This document shows positions 52,186 through 59,803 of a DNA stretch of 59,803 nucleotides, one piece after another. Made by a program: the position numbers and the translations under genes. The stretch is from positions 1 through 59,803 of the forward strand of contig JAUCBJ010004928.1 in NCBI GenBank assembly GCA_032718475.1, read 5' to 3'. Origin of the DNA: Nemertoderma westbladi (taxonomy: Eukaryota; Xenacoelomorpha; Nemertodermatida; Nemertodermatidae). The notes under the pieces are model-generated. The model had not been told where the DNA came from, searched no databases, and was given only the letters and a program-made list of their open reading frames with translations. Within the stretch, counting starts at the first letter, position 1. Each line of letters starts with the position of its first letter.

Positions 52186-54390
52186 TTATCTTAGTAGTCT
52201 TGTGTAGCAACCATCAATTCGTTGTTCAAGTGATTTAGTCAGTATCCAGGTCTCACCCCCGTATAAAAATACACTTTCCACTGTGGCTCGAAAGAACTTA
52301 ATCTTCAGGTGCCTGGAGAGATCTGATTTCCAGATGGTATCCATTTTTGATGGAGCTACCCAAGCCTTTGCTTTCCTAACTTCTATGTCCTTTTTGCTAT
52401 TCTCTATCCATGATCCAAGGTAATGGAAGTCGTTGACCTTCCTTAGTTGATTATTATCAATGGTTTCCAAGTTTCCATCAACATTAAAGGTCATGAATTC
52501 GGTCTTGGTAGCATTTATATGCAATTCAACCTCCTTAGCAGCCCTCTCCACTTTATTTAGTAGAAGCTGTGCATCTGCTAGCGTATTAGAGAGAAGGGCG
52601 ATGTCATCCGCAAAGTCGGTGTCTGTGACTGTAGTTGCCGGATATCTACTGCTTCTCCGTTCTTGAAGTGTGAATCCCAGATCTTTACCCTTTGTGGCCG
52701 TCCTCATTGCGTAATCCAGTACAATTACAAATAGTAATGGTGCACTGGTGGTTAGCACTCCTGTTTTCCATACTTCTACTGGGATTTCATCTAATCCACT
52801 CGCTATATTATTGGACATGCTTTTAAAGGCTTCTTTGGAGTTCGGCAGGGGTGAAGTCCCCTGTTTCTATAGGTAGTGAGTGTTTTGTCATATATTTTCC
52901 TTATAGGTTTGGTGGCTGCTCAAACAAGTTGCTGAAGTGACTTCCCAACACGTTCGTCAGGGCTATCGGCTTTGAGGCGCCCCTTTGCACAACTTTTACG
53001 ACCAGATACCTCATTTACAGTTTGCCAGGTAAGTCTTGATTGTTGCTGTATGTGAGCAGTTGTAATTGCTTCAGTTTTATCCTGTATGTACTTTTCCTGG
53101 CTGATGTTGTAGGCCAATTTGAGATCGTCCTTAGCTTTCTCAACCTTGTTAATGTTTTCGGTTGTTGGTTGTTCGGTTTTTACTTTGTAGGCTATCTTAA
53201 GATCTTCTCTCTTACAAGTAACCTCAGAGTTTTGGCATGGTACATACTGTTTTCGTTCGGGTTTCTGTGGGATATGCCTCTTAGTTGATTCCTTGTGGGC
53301 TGTTATTATATTCTGGTATATTGAATCGGTGGACTGGTCTACATCCATTGACTTAACTGCTTCAAAGCGGGTTTGAACTTCTACTGTGTAAGCATCCTTT
53401 ACAGCATTGTCAGTTCTGAGTTTCTCCCAGTCATAGTTGATTTACTTGCTTGTCCTGGGTTTGCTGGCTCTCAAACTGAGTCTGATCTCTGCAGTCTCAA
53501 TTCTGTGGTCCGAACCAACTAGGTTAAACGAAAAAACAATGGTGTTAGGACTTTCAGCCACAAAAGGTGTTGCAGATGTTTCAATAAACAATGTTTATCT
53601 TTATCAATGCAGTACTGATTAATGATGTACGTACACTACCGGTACATATAGTGGTCGACACGACATATCGAATTTACTTTACATTCTACAGCAATAAACT
53701 GTATATGCAATTTGACCAAAAAAATATATCGATATTCGCACAGTAATGTACAGTATACAACAAAAATTAGACAATTGGAAGTCCTTACACCATTGTTTTT
53801 TCTATTATTCTCGCCACATTCAATTAATCATGTCTTTTAATAGGTTAAACGAGCTGAATGCCTCGCAGTTGATCAGGCTGTTTCTCCACTTTTTGTTTAT
53901 AAGGATGTAATCCAGTTGTGCTTTGGTTCCATTCGGGTATTGAATGGTTCATAGCTTCCCCTTACTCTTTTCGAATGTGTTGTTTGTTGGTATCAATTTA
54001 CATTCTTCCATTAGGTCTAAAAGTAAGTACCCATTTCTGTTAGAACTGGTGTATTATAGGTGTAACCCTTGATGTCTTCTGGGCCAATTTGCGCATTCAG
54101 GTCACCAGCAATGACTTTAACATTGTGTTTCGGGATGTCCTTAATAAGTCCAGTCAGTTCTTCATAAAACTTTACTGCTTGTTCTGGCTCTGAGGCATTG
54201 GTTGGACTGTAGCAACATATTACTGTTGTCTTGGGACTCCCATCAAATGTTGCGATCATAAATAACCCTGGAATTTATAGATTCGATGTTGTTTAGGGTC
54301 TTAAGTGCAAATGGGCTTAGCAGAATTCCTACTCCACCAATTGATGTATTGGCAGAGTTTCTACGGTTTTTCAGGGGTTTTTAAACTTGC
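52186..54390 (-). mobile_element. RTE-like LINE, internally deleted and interrupted
   Basis: From right to left: endonuclease (54,390-54,017, with CCYSPTNASEPEQAV and VIAGDLNAQIGP), more endonuclease and spacer (53,930-53,410) interrupted by an insertion at 53,532-53,840, spacer (53,348-52,920), and RT (52,818-52,186, with SGLDEIPVEVW, TDFADDIALLSNT and FRATVESVFLYGGETW). Between EVWKTGVL and VIVLDYAMRTA the central RT (motif A and B region) is missing. The retained motif C is F-ADD. Confidence 0.85.
53532..53840. mobile_element. 309-bp insertion with 12-bp direct repeats and inset inverted repeats
   Basis: The endonuclease frame is split by a block flanked by taggttaaacga (53,520-53,531 and 53,841-53,852). 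Inside, aaaaaacaatggtgttagga (53,531 on) is the inverse of sequence at about 53,778-53,801 (gaagtccttacaccattgtt). The right arm lies about 40 bp inside the right boundary, an unusual layout. Confidence 0.75.
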
Positions 54391-54862
54391 TGAACGCCAG
54401 AAAGGCATTACAAGTCCACTTGATGATCCATAAATATGTCTGTGTCCATGCGAAAACGCAACTAAGTTTAAACATTTCTACCTCATTGATAATGTAGTCG
54501 AAATTGTTGGCAGAAAACGCCAACACCCAGGTTGAATCTCGGATAGATTAGCCCAGGTTGAATAGGGTAACAGCATGCCCATCATAAAGAGAGTGGGTTA
54601 GATAAAGTTCCCGCAGAAGAGGTGTGGTAAACAGGAACGCTCTAACCATTGTTATATTGGAAGTTTGATTATTCAAAAATGCATGACAAAATGATTCTAT
54701 ATAGAATTGGACCTCATATATAGAAACTACTGATAGCTAGGCAGGCATGGACGAGGCTGCAAGGCTACGGGATGGCCATACCCATTATTGTTCAGAGTGT
54801 TCTCTCTATTATTGTTCTTCACACACTACCTACAGGTAGTGCCTTTTGGATGTGAAGCCCTT

Positions 54863-55229
54863 TTAAACAACATCATGCCCAATTATTATCTTCATATTTT
54901 TTGAGTCATTTGAAATTCGAGTGGTTATTCTTCCAGTTTTAATGTTGCAATCTGATAAATATAGAAATATATCATCTTCTGTGTTCGTTCTGTGGATACC
55001 CTGCATGTATATTGGAATAAATTTTCTGGAATCTGCACACTGTAGTTTGGTCTTCATAGCGTGATTTTCCTACCAGACCGGACTCAATATTTTCTTGTGA
55101 AGATTGCAGTTTCGTTTTATGGGTGTTCTCGTTTAAATTCTCGGTATTTTTTTCTCCGTTTAGTTCCATGGTTGCGGGTGAGGCAGTGGGATTAGTTTGG
55201 CTGCTGGAATTCCTCATTGCTTTCCTCAA
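54863..55229 (-). other. Unidentified minus-strand ORFs, possible LINE ORF1 remnant
   Basis: Two overlapping frames (55,229-54,972, Asn/Thr/Glu-rich; 55,057-54,863 with KFIPIYMQGIHRTNTEDDIF then YLSDCNIKTGRI) suggest an RNA-binding-like fold split by a frameshift. Its position upstream of the RTE endonuclease on the same strand would fit an ORF1. Not identified. Confidence 0.3.
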
Positions 55230-56763
55230 TTCCTCAAGGTTGTATTATCATGGCGATGGTATAGACCTATGTTGATTGTTACAAGATGTTGATGTATTAT
55301 TATTGTGTTTTATTACTTAGGTGTATATCTTTGTTTAGACACAGTAGGCCTGCGCAGTAAGTAGCATTATGCAGTAAAACTAGCATAAAGGTAGTTGACG
55401 CTTATTCTCTACCAATTAACAGCATTATTTTTAAAACAGAAATTTTTTTCGGTCGGATTCAAACTAGTGAAATATACGTACAAACAAAAAATCAGACGTT
55501 TTCGTTAAAATTTGTAGATTTTAGAGGGAGGGGAAAGGGGGTCAATACGACCCCCCCCCCCCCCCCCCCGCCGGTATTTGTACAACATTTTATATCGCGG
55601 TACTAATAGGGTTAAGATAATAAAAGATCTAATCAATCAATCAATGTATGTAATTGGTTGCAGAATCCAAAATAAATAAGTATTAACTATGGGTGTGGGT
55701 GGTAAAGGATTTTGTTAATGGAAGTTGGATCCAATTGTCAGAGGCATATTCATTATTCATCCTATTATTATGAAGCTCGATTCCAAAATCATTCTGAGAT
55801 GTCGTTCCGTGCCTATCTCATCACTTAAGCACCTAAGCTGAGCTTGTTTTTTTACATTAGGCTATACATACCGAATGTTTCAAATGTCGTTTATGGTAGT
55901 TTTTAAATACCGGTAGTTGTCAAACTTTGTCAATAAAAATTAGGGGATATACGTTCTCGCATAATCCTAGTGGCTTCTCTATATGACACGAGGGTTCTGA
56001 TTGGTGATTTTGATCCTCTCTTTGGCAACTCAAGAAAAGTTCTTATAAAGTCAATGGAGGGCAATAGTTCATTTAATTCAACTCATTTCATAAATTCGTC
56101 AAAATGTTTATTACAATATTATTGAATGATGAAGATAGCTGAGATTTTCATCTGTTTATTAATATTTTCAATAAATAATATATTTCGCAATTGTTAATGA
56201 ATGTTTGGTAGTTTAATCCCCAAGATTGTTTAATGTTGTAGCATAGCATTATGAATTACTAACAGTACACACGAGAAACCTTCTTATCATCTCTAGGAAA
56301 AAGATTAGTAACAACAAAACTATGTAACTTAATAAAAGTTGATAAGGTTTATTATATAAATAGTATTTCAGCATAATCACAAGCTTTTAACTGCAAATTG
56401 CGGCGACTTAGCTACTCTTTGAGGGAGTTAGACTATCAATCCTATATGGGGCCCATCATTGTGACTAAGAGCCTAGAGGCTAGTCCAAAACAAACGAGCT
56501 TTTATTTGACCAGGTTGAATTCTTCAAATATCGATTGTAATTATATTTCTTGCCTGACAACTTCACTGATAATACCTGGCAGGTCGAAGATTGATAACCG
56601 TGGAATATTTTCTCAATCAAGCAACGTTATTATTGATCTGTATATTCATGCGAATATTAAGCCTTTTGTACAGCGCACGCCTTAGGCTTAAAATTGTTAT
56701 GTAATCTTGGTAATCATTTGAAATATATTTATTATATGTTTTAACGTCCATGAGATTTTATAA
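55230..56763. other. Non-coding stretch with a long C homopolymer
   Basis: 19 or so consecutive C bases at about 55,551-55,569 may be an assembly-fragile site. A plus-strand frame at 56,398-56,685 (95 codons) resembles nothing known. Confidence 0.4.
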
Positions 56764-56995
56764 ATTATAAGTAATTTAAACAGGACTAAGGATGATCCAA
56801 CTCTATAGCAAATTGAGCGGAAAAAATGAATTCGCCACCAGCGGGGATCGAACCCGCGTCTCCCGATAAACGTTCAGGTATCCTAACCACTACACCAAGG
56901 AGGCTCCTGCATCCCCGCTGGTGGCGAATTCATTTTTTCCGCTTCATTTGCTATAGAGTTGGAGCATTCTTAGTCCTGTTTAAATTACTTATAAT
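56764..56995. mobile_element. Fold-back element with long terminal inverted repeats and a tRNA-like centre
   Basis: Arms of about 85-90 bp are near-perfect inverse copies: attataagtaatttaaacag ... gccaccagcggggat on the left, atccccgctggtggc ... ctgtttaaattacttataat on the right. Only a handful of differences are seen. The non-palindromic centre (about 56,850-56,910) contains a tRNA-like sequence on the minus strand. No target duplication was resolved. Confidence 0.9.
56833..56904 (-). tRNA. tRNA-like sequence (Asp/Asn-like, probably a pseudogene)
   Basis: 72 nt, cloverleaf-compatible: A box TGGTGTAGTGGTTAGGAT, anticodon stem CCTGA/TCGGG with loop ACGTTTA, giving anticodon GTT (C instead of U at position 33), variable loop AGAC, T arm GCGGG-TTCGATC-CCCGC. 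The acceptor stem GCCTCCT/TGGTGGC has two T-T mismatches. No intron. The 3' half lies inside the left arm of the fold-back element, so an alternative pairing with the right arm competes. A functional tRNA is unlikely. Confidence 0.6.
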
Positions 56996-57004
56996 ATATA
57001 TTTA

Positions 57005-57670
57005 TTGAAAGTTTTGTTTGAAAATCGTTACTTTTTTAAACTGCGCTCTATGAGGTGCAGTCAAATATTTTACCTACAATCTTTAATCGCGAGTATTTCG
57101 CAATTAAACCGACAAGCTGAATCTAGCATTTTGCATATACATACAGATAGACAGACAGACAGTACTGCATATAAATATGCAATGAATAAAAATCATTGAT
57201 GAGATTGTTCAGGATACAATTCCCAAGGGCAGCCTTGAAGGCTGTAAGAGAGCCTGCAGTGAATATCTTGCTAAAGCAGCAGTCTTATGCCCACGAGATA
57301 GCTTCAATCTCGCCCTATAAATAATTACAACTTAATTGAGTGTGGTTTATTATGAAACTGTAACCTGCGCTATTGACACCAGTTTATTGTTTTTGTTAGA
57401 ATTACATGCCACTGTAACCTGCTCCTTTCCCTTAATTGATAAATAACGAACGAATAATTACCAGGGGCCGACGATTTCACCAAACCGGAAGTTGATTTTC
57501 AACAGCACTTGGATTTCTTTTGAATGTTAAAGAAATCACAAATCAGACTGCCAAGTACTGTAGGGTTGAGCACAGTGGCAGCATATGATGGTATTGAAAG
57601 ATGGGAAGCCGTGAGTAGGTAAAATTGCGGATATAAAAGGTATCAGATAGTATTTCCAGGTCTATATTTT
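57005..57670. other. Non-coding stretch with repeat copy
   Basis: 57,381-57,436 repeats the sequence at 14,412-14,466. An agacagacagac run lies near 57,148. Nothing else recognised. Confidence 0.45.
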
Positions 57671-57673
57671 ACC

Positions 57674-57744
57674 TGAGCCGCTAGCTGAATGGTTAGAGTG
57701 TCAGACTTCCAACTCGGAGGTCACCAGTTCAATCCCACCTAGAC
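57674..57744 (+). repeat. tRNA-derived SINE head
   Basis: A box TAGCTGAATGGTTAGAG and B-box-like AGTTCAATCCC are spaced as in tRNA genes, with a CTTCCAA loop (Gly-TCC-like) between. Stem pairing is weak, as usual for SINE promoters. The following unrelated sequence may be the SINE body; its end was not located. Confidence 0.6.
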
Positions 57745-59803
57745 GTCATTCCGACTTTGCCAAAGCTGTGCCCAACAAAATTTCTAAAGAAATCATGGCG
57801 TCGACTATTCTGAGTACATTTAATGTATATTATATCAGCTGGACGTGGTTTTAAGTTTTAACCACCTGATTTATTATGAAAGTTCAAGTAGATTTATTTT
57901 ATAATATAGTTTATTCGATATATTTATTAATTTATAATTCATATATATATATATATATTTAATAACATTATAATAAATATAATTAATAATGGCATTGGCA
58001 ATCATGCTGACCATTGTGTGGATTGACTGTTGTATGAATGGAAATAATTGGTAGACAGACACCTTGTTTTTATATTTTCATACTGTTTTTATACTCGTCG
58101 CTTTCATAATGTTTTTAAAAGAACACACTGCAATCTGTGGAAAGCATTTTAGTTTAAATTATAATTGATTGTGATTTCGCTTTAATTATTTACCACAGTA
58201 CCGGTAGTTGATTGAGTACTTGTTAAAGGCAAACAATATTGTGATTGACGTCTTCGTATAATTCAGCTTCTTCAACTGCCCCACAATGTCTTTAAGTACG
58301 CCATTAATAATCAGATACATCGATAAATTAGCCATCATTTTGAGACAACATTTTCGTATTATGACAACCTCTTCCTCCATCTTCACAATTTCCTGAGACT
58401 GTCTGACTAAACAATGCCTACCCGGGTAAATATATTAACAAGAACACTTATAACCGTATAGAACTGGGATAAAGAGGTATAATTAATTTACCGTTAAAAA
58501 ATACAGTAAAATGTAAAAAGGAAAAAAAGTTGTTTAGTGCAATTATTTCAAAACCATTTATAAATCTTGAATTAATATTCAGTTTTTTCACATTTCATGG
58601 ATTAATTTGCATAAAAAAATATAATTCTAAATTAAGTTATTTTTCATTAGTTAGCAAGTCGTTAGACTTGATTACTGTAAGAAAAAAAAGCTACTGACTA
58701 CTGGCTACTGGCTACTGACTACTGGCTACTGGCTACTGACCTAGAGCAAAAACGGCTCTAACGATTTTGATGAAATTTTGCATGGACCATGAAAATGGAT
58801 TTCTAAGGGTACTTGTGAAATCGCGGTTTAAATTGAAACATCTCAACTTGTTTTATTTCGAAAAATAGCCCCAAAACACTAAAATTGCCATAGGCGCAAT
58901 GATAAAACACCAGCTGGCACTCATGAAAAATGTATAGAGATGGCCTGGTAATGCATTCAATAGGAAGGGACAACTAACAAAGAAGTACTTTCTGTGCCAA
59001 GTTTTATTATCACTCTACTATACAACCCAGACAGTAAGCAAACATTAATTTGTTTAACTGGCTATTACAGTTTCAGCTGAATAACTCTTCCCAATGCATC
59101 CTTACTATGTTAATTAATTGGCGTGCAAGCTAAATGACTGTTAGTTAAACAGTGCGTTGGCTACACAGTGTATTGTACTATGCTCTCATCGCATTATTGT
59201 TTTATTTTGAAATCTTTGTGCCAACATTAATACTGTGGAGGCTCTATGCTTATAAGGCTGAATATTTACTCAGCCTCAAAATGATTCTCCATAAGGCTAA
59301 CATTATTGTTTGAAATATAAAAATCTGTTATAATAATAATATAATTGTTATATTTAATTAATATCGTGGTTTACATTGAACAGTGTAAATTGTTAATCGC
59401 GGTTTACATTGAAACATCTCAACTGGTTTTATTTATTACAAAAATAAGAACGAATTTGTCTTATCACTTCTTGTGCGCGATTGTATTGAATTCATGACAA
59501 CTGCTGTTATTATTATTAATCAATTGACACCTCGACTCCTCTCTGAGACTCCGACTAGTCTATCCGATAGAATAAAATAATCATTTCGCTAACTGCTCTC
59601 TATCTTCTATAATCACAACAGCTTTTATAATTCATTAGATGATTACAACATAATAATTATAGTTTGAAGTTGTCTAGAAAAATTTTCGAACACCACCGGG
59701 ACTACCCTCACACTAATTGATTATTTTACTTGATTCGTACTGTCTCCTACGACTTGCTTCACGGGCTGCTAGGCCCGTCTCTAGTATAATGTTGCATTAA
59801 CTA
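57745..59803. other. Non-coding right end
   Basis: A minus-strand frame at 58,386-58,186 (MEEEVVIIRKCCLKMMANLS) has a possible acceptor (ttgtttag) and donor but no known homology. 58,822-58,858 and 59,396-59,432 share about 37 bp (atcgcggtttaaattgaaac / atcgcggtttacattgaaac). Confidence 0.4.
58691..58741. repeat. Short tandem repeat (ctactgg/ctactga)
   Basis: Seven 7-bp units of ctactgg or ctactga in a row. Confidence 0.9.

Noticed and set aside
56398-56685. 95-codon plus-strand frame
   Set aside because: No homology, no splice context and average composition; treated as chance.
58186-58386. Minus-strand frame as the missing 5' nesprin exon
   Set aside because: It is hydrophobic, lacks the expected short N-terminal nesprin sequence and has only weak splice signals.

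Overview
This is AT-rich animal DNA (GT-AG introns, many degenerate retroelements, minisatellites). Frequent 'taggcctac' words and the repeat content suggest a marine invertebrate deuterostome, perhaps an echinoderm; that is an impression, not a demonstration. No bacterial-style operon or promoter is present.

The host gene is one long minus-strand gene running from about 52.07 kb to 0.90 kb and leaving the window on the left. Fifteen exons can be placed by hand and every exon-exon phase agrees. They encode a paired calponin-homology (CH1-CH2) actin-binding head and then spectrin-like helical repeats, closest to nesprin-1/SYNE1. The first (start-codon) exon and the C-terminus are not seen. A short plus-strand terminal exon of another gene lies at 216-350.

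The most striking feature is the intron after the exon ending at 13,818. About 9.8 kb (4,057-13,846) is a tandem array of roughly 265 copies of a 37-bp unit, and that unit is a copy of the exon's own 3' end plus its 5' splice site (GAGGAG|GTAAGT). The array is a satellite of splice donors. A two-copy, 22-bp duplication of the same kind sits at the donor of the next exon (3,376-3,419).

Other introns hold mobile DNA. 14-17 kb: a broken LINE with zinc finger and restriction-like-nuclease-like C-terminus. 17.5-20 kb: an antisense Ty3/Gypsy fragment. 20.4 kb: a second LINE end. 21.8, 24.1 and 26.7 kb: three tails of one LINE family. 25.5 kb: another LINE end. 27.4 kb: a palindrome. 28.6-32.6 kb: a 22-bp/42-bp minisatellite, interrupted at 32,596-37,215 by a full-length but decayed LTR retrotransposon with 5-bp target duplication. 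37.6-41.7 kb: an antisense CR1/Jockey-like LINE. 42 kb: a DUF4806-like remnant. 45.4-48.5 kb: a long ORF joining a Ulp1 (C48) protease to a reverse transcriptase. 50-54.4 kb: RTE- and CR1-like fragments. 56.8 kb: a fold-back element with a tRNA-like centre. 57.7 kb: a tRNA-derived SINE head.

All exon boundaries come from reading splice consensus, reading frame and phase by eye; no alignment or transcript data were available.
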